Of a DNA stretch of 64,000 nucleotides, positions 47,543 to 55,518 are shown piece after piece (position 1 is the first letter of the stretch; each line of letters begins with the position of its first letter). Source of the DNA: Streptomyces cylindrosporus (GTDB taxonomy: Bacteria; Actinomycetota; Actinomycetes; Streptomycetales; Streptomycetaceae); NCBI RefSeq assembly GCF_022698165.1, contig NZ_JALDAY010000005.1, forward strand, positions 248,001 to 312,000. Direction: 5' to 3'. The translations under genes were made by a program, and so were the position numbers. Under the pieces are notes generated by a model. The model was not told where the DNA came from. It saw only the letters and a list, made by a program, of their open reading frames with translations, and did no database searches.

Positions 47543-49291
47543 GTGCGCATCGGACTGCTTACGGAGGGTGGCTATCCGTATGTGAGCGGTGACGCCAGGC
47601 TCTGGTGCGACCGGCTCGTGCGCGGGCTCGGGCAGCACGAGTTCGACATCTACGCGCTCAGCCGCAGCGAGCGCCAGGAGGACGAGGGCTGGGTCCCTCT
47701 GCCGCGCCAGGTCGGCCGGGTGCGGACAGCGCCGCTGTGGGCGGCCGAGGAAGACGGCGTGGTGTACGGGCGCCGGGCGCGCCGGAGGTTCGACGAGTGC
47801 TACGGCGAGCTGGCGGGCGTGTTGAGCCGGGGGAGCGCCGCAGATGCCTACGGCGTCTCCGAGGAGACGTCCGCCGCTGAGGCGGACCGTTTCAGCAGCG
47901 CTCTGTACGGGCTCGCCGAACTCGCCCGCGACGAGGGCGGCCTGGTGGGCGCACTCCGTTCGGAACGCGCCGTGCGCGCCCTGGAGCGCGCCTGTCGTGC
48001 GCCCGGCGCGCTGCAGACGGCGCGCGAGGCGCGCGTACCGGATCTGCTCGCCGTCGCCGCGCACCTGGAACGCGCCCTGCGCCCCCTCTCGCTTGACTGG
48101 TACGAGGACGGCGGCCTCGACGAGGTCGACCTGTGCCACGCGACCTCGGGCGGCCCGGCGGCCCTGCCGGGGCTGCTCGCCCACCACTTCTCGGGCGTAC
48201 CGCTGCTGCTGACCGAGTACGGCGTGCGGCTGCGCTCGCACTACCTCGCCTCCACGGACGCGCCGCCCGCCGTACGGTCGCTGCTCGCCGCCTTCCACGG
48301 CAGGCTCGCCACCGAGATCTACACCCGGGCCGCGGTCATCACCCCCGGCAACGCGCACGCGCGCCGCTGGCAGGAACGCTGCGGCGCCGACCGCGCCAAG
48401 CTCCGCACGGTCTACCCGGGCATGGACGCCTCCCACTTCGCCGAGGTGGGGGAGTCCACGGAGTGCGCGGACCCCGACACCCTGGTCTGGGTCGGCCGCG
48501 TCGAACCCGCCAAGGACCTGGTGTCGCTGCTGCACGCCTTCGCCGAGGTCCGCAAGGAGGAGCCGAAGACGCGGCTGCGGATCGTCGGCACCCCGGTCGG
48601 CGCCGAGGGCGAGGCCTACCTCGGCCACTGCCGGTCCCTCGCCGCCCAGCTCTTCCCCGACGAGGCGGAGGGGCTGCACTCCGTCGGCGACAACCCCGTC
48701 TGCTTCGAGGAGATCGGCGGCCCTGAGCTGCCGACACTCGCCGACGCGTACGCCGCCGGCGCCGTGACCGTGCTGTCCAGCGTGGTCGAGGGCTTCCCCA
48801 TCAGCCTCGTCGAGGCCATGTTCTGCGGGCGCGCGACCGTCTCCACGGACGTCGGCGCGGTCGTGGAGGTCATCGGCGGTACGGGGCTCGTCGTGCCGCC
48901 GCGCAATCCGCGGGCGCTCGCGGAGGCGTGCGTGGCGATGCTGCGCGACCCCGAGCGCCGTGAGCGCCTGGGCGCGGCCGCACGCGCGCGTGCGCTCGAA
49001 CTGTTCACCGTCGAGCAGAACACCACGGCATTTCACGGCATTTACCTGGAGATCGTGTCGCACACCCCGGTACGCCGGGTCGTCCTCGACGACACGGGAG
49101 AGCCCCTGCCGTTCGCCGCTCCCGCCGAGGCGCATGTGCCCGGCCGCTGGACGGATGCGAACGCCCGCGTGGTGGCGCGGGGAGGGCCGGGGTGGGCGGC
49201 AGGGGCTCCGGGGACTCCGGGGGCTCCGGGGGCTCCGGGGACGCCGGTTCGGGCGACGGCTTCGGAGTCGGCCGTGGAGGGGGCGCGATGA
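47543..49291 (+). CDS. GT4 glycosyltransferase, DUF3492/PelF type
   Basis: This 582-residue cytoplasmic glycosyltransferase begins with the PelF-type DUF3492 domain (GLLTEGGYPYVSGDARLWCD) and ends with a GT4 catalytic domain. LVWVGRVEPAKDLVSLLHAF, LRIVGTPV and the EX7E motif in VVEGFPISLVEAM are visible. PelF uses UDP-GlcNAc/GalNAc-type sugars to build Pel polysaccharide in Pseudomonas; the substrate here is inferred. GTG 47543 is followed directly by RIGLLTEGG and has GGGGG upstream. An earlier ATG at 47438 would start inside a hairpin. The stop overlaps the next gene. A Gly/Ala/Pro repeat is at the C-terminus. Confidence 0.88.
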   Translation: MRIGLLTEGGYPYVSGDARLWCDRLVRGLGQHEFDIYALSRSERQEDEGWVPLPRQVGRVRTAPLWAAEEDGVVYGRRARRRFDECYGELAGVLSRGSAADAYGVSEETSAAEADRFSSALYGLAELARDEGGLVGALRSERAVRALERACRAPGALQTAREARVPDLLAVAAHLERALRPLSLDWYEDGGLDEVDLCHATSGGPAALPGLLAHHFSGVPLLLTEYGVRLRSHYLASTDAPPAVRSLLAAFHGRLATEIYTRAAVITPGNAHARRWQERCGADRAKLRTVYPGMDASHFAEVGESTECADPDTLVWVGRVEPAKDLVSLLHAFAEVRKEEPKTRLRIVGTPVGAEGEAYLGHCRSLAAQLFPDEAEGLHSVGDNPVCFEEIGGPELPTLADAYAAGAVTVLSSVVEGFPISLVEAMFCGRATVSTDVGAVVEVIGGTGLVVPPRNPRALAEACVAMLRDPERRERLGAAARARALELFTVEQNTTAFHGIYLEIVSHTPVRRVVLDDTGEPLPFAAPAEAHVPGRWTDANARVVARGGPGWAAGAPGTPGAPGAPGTPVRATASESAVEGAR

Positions 49292-50646
49292 GCGGGCTCG
49301 GGGAACTGGACAGGCCCGGGACGCCCGAGAGCCCGGGGGCGTGGGACGAGCGCTCGGAGGAGTGGATCGCGGAGGGCGCCGAGGCGCGTGAGCCGGGGCG
49401 CGTGGCGGAGGACGCGAGCGCGGGGGCGCGTGGGGGGCGTGAGGGGCGTGAGAAGGGCGAGGCGAGTGCACGCGCGCGTGCCGGCGATGATGCGCGCGGT
49501 GGCGCCGCAGCCCCCGCTCGTCGGCAGCCGTCGGCCCCCCGTCGTACCGCCGCCGACCCCGTGAAAGCCCTGATGCACCGTCACCGGGAGCTGTGCGAGC
49601 GGGCCGTGGACCCCCTGGAGATCGCGGCCGGGCTGGAGGCGCACGGTGTCACCGACCGGACCGCGGCGCGGTTCCGGCACCGGGACGTCTTCTCCCTCGC
49701 CGAGGAGATGTTCGCGCGCGCCGCCCGTGACGAGGAGGCCGTGCCGACCCCGGCGGCCGCCCCGGCACTCCAGGCGCGTACCGGCTGGGCCCTGCTCACC
49801 CTCCTCCCCGGCGCGCTGGGCACCGCGACCGCGGCCGGTCTGCGGCTCACCCACGGACAGGCCCGCGCGTTCGTGGCCGTCGCAGGCGTCCTCGCCGTGG
49901 CCCTCGCCCTGCGCGCCGCGCTCTCCCGCGGCCCCCTCTCCGCGAGCGACCGCACGGCGTCCGGACCCGCCCCGCACGCCCCCTCCACCCGCATCTGGAC
50001 CTACTGGCTCCTCGCCTACGCCGCCCTCGGCGACGGACTCCTGCGCGCGGCCGTCGCCGGAGGCCCCGACGCCCTGCCCACCGGCGCCGCCGACGGCCCC
50101 TGGCCCCTCGCCACCGCCCCCGTCCTGGCCCTCGCCTGGGCCTGCGCCCCCGCGGCCTGGTGCGCCCATCTCTTCGCCGTACGCGCCCGCCGCAGACTCG
50201 CCGCCAGCCGCGGCCTGGAGGAGTTCGCCGACTCCGTACGACCGCTGCTGCTCGGCACGTTCGCCCTCCACCTGTGCGCCCTGGCCGCCCTGCTCGCCCT
50301 GTGCGCCACGGTCCTGGGCGAGAACGCCGCGTACGCCCAGACCGTCACCCTGGGCGCCCTGCTGCTTCTCGCCCGGATGCTCACCACGCACGGCTTCACC
50401 CACGCCCCGGCGATCGTCCTCACCGCCGCGGCCACGGCCGAGGCGACCGCCCTGGTCACCGTCTTCGCGGGCCGCCTCCCCGGCTGCGGCTTCCTCGCCA
50501 CCCCCGTGGAGACCCTGGTCGGGGCATGGGGCCCCGGCAGCGTCCCGGCCCTCGTCTGCGGTGCCGCCGCGCTGACCCTGCTCGTCCACGCGGCCCGCAC
50601 CCTCACCCGGGCCTCCGCCCACGCCACGGCGGACCGGCCGTGCTGA
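49288..50646 (+). CDS. Polytopic membrane protein of the polysaccharide cluster
   Basis: This 452-residue protein has a disordered, charged N-terminal ~95 residues, a short helical region (KALMHRHRELCERAVDPLEI, residues about 93-140) and then about eight hydrophobic helices (residues 165-445). I do not recognise the family and it is not an obvious PelG/Wzx flippase, although the number of helices would allow a transport role. ATG 49288 overlaps the glycosyltransferase stop (ATGA), so it is probably functionally linked to it. It may be the export component or a scaffold. Confidence 0.75.
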   Translation: MSGLGELDRPGTPESPGAWDERSEEWIAEGAEAREPGRVAEDASAGARGGREGREKGEASARARAGDDARGGAAAPARRQPSAPRRTAADPVKALMHRHRELCERAVDPLEIAAGLEAHGVTDRTAARFRHRDVFSLAEEMFARAARDEEAVPTPAAAPALQARTGWALLTLLPGALGTATAAGLRLTHGQARAFVAVAGVLAVALALRAALSRGPLSASDRTASGPAPHAPSTRIWTYWLLAYAALGDGLLRAAVAGGPDALPTGAADGPWPLATAPVLALAWACAPAAWCAHLFAVRARRRLAASRGLEEFADSVRPLLLGTFALHLCALAALLALCATVLGENAAYAQTVTLGALLLLARMLTTHGFTHAPAIVLTAAATAEATALVTVFAGRLPGCGFLATPVETLVGAWGPGSVPALVCGAAALTLLVHAARTLTRASAHATADRPC

Positions 50647-50777
50647 CGCGGCAGCCGCTCCAGGGGCCCTCGCGGGAGCGCGCCCACACGCTCTCCGCCG
50701 CCCGACGAACCCAGCCCGAGGCGCCCGGTCCCGCCGCCCGAGGCAACGGCATCACCCCCTCTGAAGGAGAACCCCAG

Positions 50778-50825
50778 ATGATCACCTCCCGACCCGAAGC
50801 CTCGGCCCCGGGAGCCGCCCGATGA
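50778..50825 (+). CDS. 15-codon ORF coupled to the epimerase start
   Basis: An ATG with a strong GAAGGAG site opens a 15-residue frame, MITSRPEASAPGAAR, whose TGA overlaps the epimerase ATG (ATGA). It might be a translational coupling device rather than a functional peptide, or a chance frame. Confidence 0.4.
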   Translation: MITSRPEASAPGAAR

Positions 50826-51781
50826 GAGTCCTGCTGATCGGAGCCAACGGCTACCTCGGCCGCTTCGTCGCCGACCGCCTCCTCGCCGACCCGGCCGTCC
50901 AGCTCACCGCACTCGGCCGCGGCGACGACGCCGACGTCCGCTTCGACCTCGCCTCGGGCAGCCCCGGCGCCCTCACCCGCTTCCTCGACGCGGTGCACCC
51001 CGGCGTCGTCGTCAACTGCGCCGGAGCCACCCGGGGCGGGGCCCGCGAACTCGCCCGGCACAACACCGTCGCCGTCGCCACCGTCTGCGAGGCCCTGCGC
51101 CGCAGCGGCTGCGGTGCCCGGCTGGTGCAGATCGGCTGCGGCGCCGAGTACGGCCCCAGCCAGCCCGGCTCCTCCACCGCGGAGGACGCCGTGCCGCGCC
51201 CCGGCGGCCCGTACGGCGTCAGCAAGCTCGCCGCCACCGAACTGGTCCTCGGCTCCGGCCTGGACGCCGTGGTGCTGCGCGTCTTCTCCCCGGCCGGCCC
51301 CGGCACCCCCGCCGGCTCCCCGCTCGGCCGTCTCGCCGAGGCCATGCGCCGCGCCATGCAGTCCGGCGACGGCGAGCTCAAGCTGGCCGGCCTCGGCGCG
51401 CAGCGCGACTTCATCGACGTACGCGACGTGGCGCGCGCCGTGCACGCCGCCTCGCTCTCCGCCGCCCAGGGCGTCATCAACATCGGCTCCGGACGCGCCG
51501 TCCGGCTGCGCGACGCCGCCGCGACCCTCGCGCGCGTGGCCGGATACGGCGGCGCCCTGCACGAACTCGACGGCCCGCCCGGCCCGCTGCGGGCGTCCAT
51601 CGGCCACCCGCGCGGCGAATCCGACCACGCGGCCCCGGTCGCGTACCCGTACCCCGACGGCTGCGGCAGCTGGCAGCAGGCCGACGTGCGCACCGCACGC
51701 GACCGGCTCGGCTGGCGGCCCCGGATCAACCTCGAGGAATCCCTCGCCGACATCTGGATGGAGGCGGCATGCCGTATGTGA
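50822..51781 (+). CDS. NAD-dependent epimerase/dehydratase (extended SDR)
   Basis: This 319-residue extended short-chain dehydrogenase has the Rossmann motif GANGYLG at residues 7-13, a Ser in IGCGAEYGPS and the catalytic YxxxK in YGVSKLAATE (residue about 135). Extended SDRs of this kind are nucleotide-sugar 4-epimerases, dehydratases or reductases. Beside a PelF-like enzyme a UDP-GlcNAc 4-epimerase role is attractive (PelX in some Pel loci), but that is an inference. ATG 50822 has GGAG upstream. It overlaps the next gene by 13 bp. Confidence 0.85.
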   Translation: MRVLLIGANGYLGRFVADRLLADPAVQLTALGRGDDADVRFDLASGSPGALTRFLDAVHPGVVVNCAGATRGGARELARHNTVAVATVCEALRRSGCGARLVQIGCGAEYGPSQPGSSTAEDAVPRPGGPYGVSKLAATELVLGSGLDAVVLRVFSPAGPGTPAGSPLGRLAEAMRRAMQSGDGELKLAGLGAQRDFIDVRDVARAVHAASLSAAQGVINIGSGRAVRLRDAAATLARVAGYGGALHELDGPPGPLRASIGHPRGESDHAAPVAYPYPDGCGSWQQADVRTARDRLGWRPRINLEESLADIWMEAACRM

Positions 51782-52518
51782 CCAGCACCAGGACCAGTAC
51801 CGCGAGCACCGACGTCCGCACGGGCCTCGGCGTCCCCGGCTACGCCCACCCCCTGCTCGCGCCCACCGAATGGGGCGAACTCACCCGCCCCGGAACCCCC
51901 TTGCACTGGGTCGTCCTCAATGTCGCCGACGGCCCCGGCAGCCGTCCCGACCCGCACTGTCTGGAGGCGGCCGGCCGGCTGCGCAACGCGGGCGTCCGTG
52001 TCCTCGGCCACCTCGACTCCACCTATGGGGCCCGCGGCTTCGGCGAGATCGTCTCCGACGCGAACCGCTACCTCGACTGGTACCAGGTCGACGGCTTCCT
52101 CCTGGACCGCTGCCCGACCGAGCGGACCTCGCTCCCCGAGATCCGCCGCACGGTCACCACCCTGCGGGCGATCCGGGACGACGCCCACGTCGTCCTCGGT
52201 CACGGCACCCACCCCCACCCCGGCTACGCCGAGAGCGCCGACCAGCTGGTCACCTTCTCCGGGCCGTGGAGCGACTACCGCTGGTCGCAGGTGGCCGAGT
52301 GGACCGCGGAGTATCCCCCCGAGCGGTTCTGTCACTTCGTCCACGGGGTGCCCCGACCGCACCTGGAGGAGGCGCTGCGGATCGCCCGCTGGCAGGGCGC
52401 GTCGACCATCTACTTCACCGACCGCACGGACCGCGGCGGGCGCGGCGACCCCTGGGAGACCCTGCCCGGCTACTGGGACGAAATCGTCTCGCGCATCGGG
52501 ACGGGTGTCTCGGAATGA
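51769..52518 (+). CDS. Spherulin-4-like glycoside hydrolase
   Basis: This 249-residue protein is of the spherulation-specific family 4. WVVLNVADGPGSRPDP, VLGHLDSTYGARGFGEI and YLDWYQVDGFLLDRC are the family's characteristic segments. The fungal relative Sph3 (GH135) is an endo-galactosaminidase in galactosaminogalactan synthesis. The Asp in DSTYG and the acidic/Arg in FLLDR are likely active-site residues. No signal peptide is visible, so it may act inside or be secreted in another way. ATG 51769 overlaps the epimerase end by 13 bp, tying both together. Confidence 0.85.
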   Translation: MPYVTSTRTSTASTDVRTGLGVPGYAHPLLAPTEWGELTRPGTPLHWVVLNVADGPGSRPDPHCLEAAGRLRNAGVRVLGHLDSTYGARGFGEIVSDANRYLDWYQVDGFLLDRCPTERTSLPEIRRTVTTLRAIRDDAHVVLGHGTHPHPGYAESADQLVTFSGPWSDYRWSQVAEWTAEYPPERFCHFVHGVPRPHLEEALRIARWQGASTIYFTDRTDRGGRGDPWETLPGYWDEIVSRIGTGVSE

Positions 52519-52581
52519 AGAAGGCCATGGCAGTGTTACAGGGAGAACAACTGTAGTGATTGACCGATCAACGGAGTCCCC

Positions 52582-53760
52582 GTGTCGCTGCCACCCCTGG
52601 TCGAGCCAGCTGCTGAGCTCACCGTAGACGAGGTCCGCAGGTACTCCCGCCACCTGATCATCCCCGACGTCGGGATGGACGGGCAGAAGCGGCTGAAGAA
52701 CGCCAAGGTGCTCTGTGTGGGCGCCGGCGGCCTGGGCTCGCCGGCGCTGATGTACCTGGCCGCGGCGGGCGTCGGCACGCTCGGCATCGTGGAGTTCGAC
52801 GAGGTCGACGAGTCGAACCTGCAGCGCCAGATCATCCACAGCCAGGCCGACATCGGCCGCTCCAAGGCCGAGTCCGCCCGCGACTCCGTCCTGGGCATCA
52901 ACCCGTACGTGAACGTGATCCTCCACGAAGAGCGGCTCGAGGCCGAGAACGTGATGGACATCTTCAGCCAGTACGACCTGATCGTCGACGGCACCGACAA
53001 CTTCGCGACCCGCTACCTGGTCAACGACGCCTGCGTACTGCTGAACAAGCCGTACGTGTGGGGCTCGATCTACCGCTTCGACGGCCAGGCCTCCGTCTTC
53101 TGGTCCGAGCACGGCCCCTGCTACCGCTGCCTCTACCCGGAGCCCCCGCCGCCGGGCATGGTCCCCTCCTGCGCCGAGGGCGGCGTCCTCGGCGTGCTGT
53201 GCGCGTCCATCGGCTCCATCCAGGTCACCGAGGCCATCAAGGTCCTCACCGGCACCGGTGAGCCCCTCGTCGGCCGCCTGATGATCTACGACGCCCTGGA
53301 GATGCAGTACCGCCAGGTCAAGGTCCGCAAGGACCCGAACTGCGCGGTCTGCGGCGAGAACCCGACCGTCACCGAGCTCATCGACTACGAGGCCTTCTGC
53401 GGCGTCGTCTCCGAGGAGGCCCAGGAGGCGGCCGCCGGCTCGACGATCACTCCCAAGCAGCTCAAGGAGTGGATCGACGACGGCGAGAACATCGAGATCA
53501 TCGACGTCCGCGAGATCAACGAGTACGAGATCGTCTCCATCCCGGGCGCCAAGCTGATCCCGAAGAACGAGTTCCTCATGGGCACCGCCCTGGAGGGCCT
53601 CCCGCAGGACAAGAAGATCGTCCTGCACTGCAAGACGGGCGTCCGCAGCGCCGAGGTCCTCGCGGTCCTGAAGTCCGCCGGCTTCGCCGACGCGGTGCAC
53701 GTGGGCGGCGGCGTGATCGGCTGGGTCAACCAGATCGAACCGCACAAGCCGGTCTACTAG
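52582..53760 (+). CDS. moeZ: Adenylyltransferase/sulfurtransferase MoeZ
   Basis: This 392-residue protein activates the C-terminus of sulfur-carrier proteins (ThiS/MoaD-like) by adenylation and transfers sulfur to it. The N-terminal ThiF/MoeB domain has GAGGLGSPAL, the DNFATRYLVNDAC stretch and two CxxC zinc motifs (CYRC and CAVCG). The C-terminal rhodanese domain (residues 290-392) carries the catalytic Cys350 in HCKTGVRS. It serves cysteine, thiamin and molybdopterin pathways. GTG 52582 has ACGGAG upstream. In mycobacteria it (Rv3206c) lies directly beside the DUF3152 gene; here ~10.8 kb intervenes. Confidence 0.96.
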   Translation: MSLPPLVEPAAELTVDEVRRYSRHLIIPDVGMDGQKRLKNAKVLCVGAGGLGSPALMYLAAAGVGTLGIVEFDEVDESNLQRQIIHSQADIGRSKAESARDSVLGINPYVNVILHEERLEAENVMDIFSQYDLIVDGTDNFATRYLVNDACVLLNKPYVWGSIYRFDGQASVFWSEHGPCYRCLYPEPPPPGMVPSCAEGGVLGVLCASIGSIQVTEAIKVLTGTGEPLVGRLMIYDALEMQYRQVKVRKDPNCAVCGENPTVTELIDYEAFCGVVSEEAQEAAAGSTITPKQLKEWIDDGENIEIIDVREINEYEIVSIPGAKLIPKNEFLMGTALEGLPQDKKIVLHCKTGVRSAEVLAVLKSAGFADAVHVGGGVIGWVNQIEPHKPVY

Positions 53761-53778
53761 GCACAGGCCTTCCGGGAA

Positions 53779-53807
53779 GGGGCTCGGCACCGTGGGTGCC
53801 GGGCCCC
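53779..53807. terminator. Terminator between moeZ and the convergent peptidase gene
   Basis: A 13-bp stem (GGGGC-T-CGGCACC with its complement, one wobble pair) and GTG loop lie 19 bp past moeZ and 13 bp before the peptidase stop. Confidence 0.88.
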
Positions 53808-53819
53808 TCGTCGTCGCCC

Positions 53820-55382
53820 CTACGAGGCGCAGACCTTGCCGTCGTCCGGCACCGTGCCGTTCAGCAGATACGCGTTCACCGTCGAGTCGACACAGTCGCT
53901 CCCGCTGCCGTACGCACCGTGTCCCTCGCCCTTCCAGGTCAGTTCCACGCCGACGCCCTTGCCCAGTTCGTCGGCCATCTTGCGGGCGCCCTCGTACGGC
54001 GTTGCCGGGTCGCCGGTGTTGCCGACCACCAGGATCGGTGCCGCACCCGGGGCGCTCACCTCCGGGGTGTCGAACTGCCCGGCCACCGGCCAGTCGTGGC
54101 ACCAGCCGGCCGAGTCCCAGCCGAGGAAGTCCCCGAACACGGGCGAGATCTTCTCGAACGCGGGCAGCCGCTTCTTCGTCTCCTCCGCTGTCGGCCGCTG
54201 TTTGTCGTCCAGGCACGATATGACTCGTTGCGAGTGGGTCGTCGTGCCGTAGTGCCCCGAGTCGTCGCGCTCGTTGTAACCGTCCGCCAGCGCCAGCAGC
54301 TCCGTGCCGTCACCCTGCTCCGCCGCGTCCAGGGCGCTGGTCAGCGTCGGCCAGCCGGACTTGCTGTACAGCGGCAGGACGATGCCGGTGACCGCGAGCG
54401 ACTGGGTCAGCTCGCGCCCGGACGAGGTAGGCAGCGGCTTGGCGTCGAGCCGCTTCAGCAGATCCGCGATCTTCTGGGTGCCCTGCTTCGGGTTCTGGCC
54501 GGTCGACTTCAGATAGTCGTCCAGCGCGCGCTGGAAGCCCTTGGCCTGGTTCTCCGCGTGCCCCACCGAGTCGGCGCTCGGGTCGACCACCGCGTCGAGG
54601 ATCAGCCGCCCGACCTTCTTCGGGAACAAGTGGGCGTAGACGCCGCCCAGTTCGGTGCCGTACGAGATGCCGAAGTAGTGCATGCTGGAATCGCCCAGCA
54701 CCTGGCGCATCAGGTCCATGTCGCGGGCCGTGTCCGTGGTCGAGACGTGCGCCATCAGCTTCCCGGCGGCCTTCTGGCAGCCCTTGCCGAAGTCGACGGC
54801 GTCCTGGAAGTACGCCTTCTCCTCGGCCGGCGTGTCCGGTGTGGCGTCGATGTCCTCGGCGGCCTGGATCGCCTCGTCGCTGCGGCAGCGCACGCCCTCG
54901 CTGGCGCCCACCCCGCGCGGGTCCCAGCTGACCAGGTCGTACCGCTCGTGCAGCTTGGAGACGGTGGGTGCGTACGACGGCATGTAGTCGACGCCCGAGC
55001 CGCCCGGACCGCCGAAGTTGAACAGCAGGGAGCCGATGCGGTCGCCGCCGGTCGCCTTCGAGCGGATCAGCGCGAGGCCGATCGTCTCGCCTTCGGGCTT
55101 CGACCAGTCCAGTGGCGCCTTGAGCGTGGCGCACTGCCAGTCGCCGCCGGGCGCGGCGGAGTCCGCGGTGGCCTTGCAGCGTCCCCAGGCGAGTTTCTGC
55201 GCGGTCAGGGAGGAGGGCAGCGCGGCGGTCGTGCCGGAGGAGCCGGTCGTCGGTGAAGCGGCCCCGCTCGTCCTCCCACCCCCCTTTGCGTCCCCGCCGT
55301 CGGACGACGAGCCGCTGCTGCAGCCCGCCACCAGTAGTCCGGCGGCCGCCCCCAGAGCCGCCCAGCGTGCGATTCGTGCCAT
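53820..55382 (-). CDS. Secreted TAP-type alpha/beta-hydrolase peptidase (paralogue 1)
   Basis: This 520-residue lipoprotein peptidase has a lipobox LLVAGC near residue 20. The oxyanion motif LFNFGGPGGSGVDY is near residue 125, the nucleophile is in YFGISYGTELGG (GxSxG), the acid in VVGNTGDPATPYEG and the His in GEGHGAYG. This is the tripeptidyl-aminopeptidase/SlpD-SlpE type (alpha/beta hydrolase with C-terminal TAP-like domain). It should cleave peptides on the outer face. ATG 55382 has GGGGGGAAG upstream. The next gene on this strand encodes a close paralogue. Confidence 0.93.
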   Translation of the reverse strand: MARIARWAALGAAAGLLVAGCSSGSSSDGGDAKGGGRTSGAASPTTGSSGTTAALPSSLTAQKLAWGRCKATADSAAPGGDWQCATLKAPLDWSKPEGETIGLALIRSKATGGDRIGSLLFNFGGPGGSGVDYMPSYAPTVSKLHERYDLVSWDPRGVGASEGVRCRSDEAIQAAEDIDATPDTPAEEKAYFQDAVDFGKGCQKAAGKLMAHVSTTDTARDMDLMRQVLGDSSMHYFGISYGTELGGVYAHLFPKKVGRLILDAVVDPSADSVGHAENQAKGFQRALDDYLKSTGQNPKQGTQKIADLLKRLDAKPLPTSSGRELTQSLAVTGIVLPLYSKSGWPTLTSALDAAEQGDGTELLALADGYNERDDSGHYGTTTHSQRVISCLDDKQRPTAEETKKRLPAFEKISPVFGDFLGWDSAGWCHDWPVAGQFDTPEVSAPGAAPILVVGNTGDPATPYEGARKMADELGKGVGVELTWKGEGHGAYGSGSDCVDSTVNAYLLNGTVPDDGKVCAS

Positions 55383-55518
55383 GTGCTTCCCCCCGTGTGA
55401 GCCGTCCGCACCGAGCAGCAGACGGCGGTCAGGCCATGGTAGGCAAATCCAACCGGAACTGCGTCGGCCTGTGGATAACCTTCTGACCTGCACGTTTATC
55501 CGGAATGGGGGTTGGTCA

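Noticed and set aside
50851..54216. A 1121-codon open frame on the minus strand
   Set aside because: It runs antisense to the epimerase, spherulin-4 and moeZ genes and into the first peptidase; its composition is a by-product of GC-rich codon bias, and all protein motifs are in the other frames.
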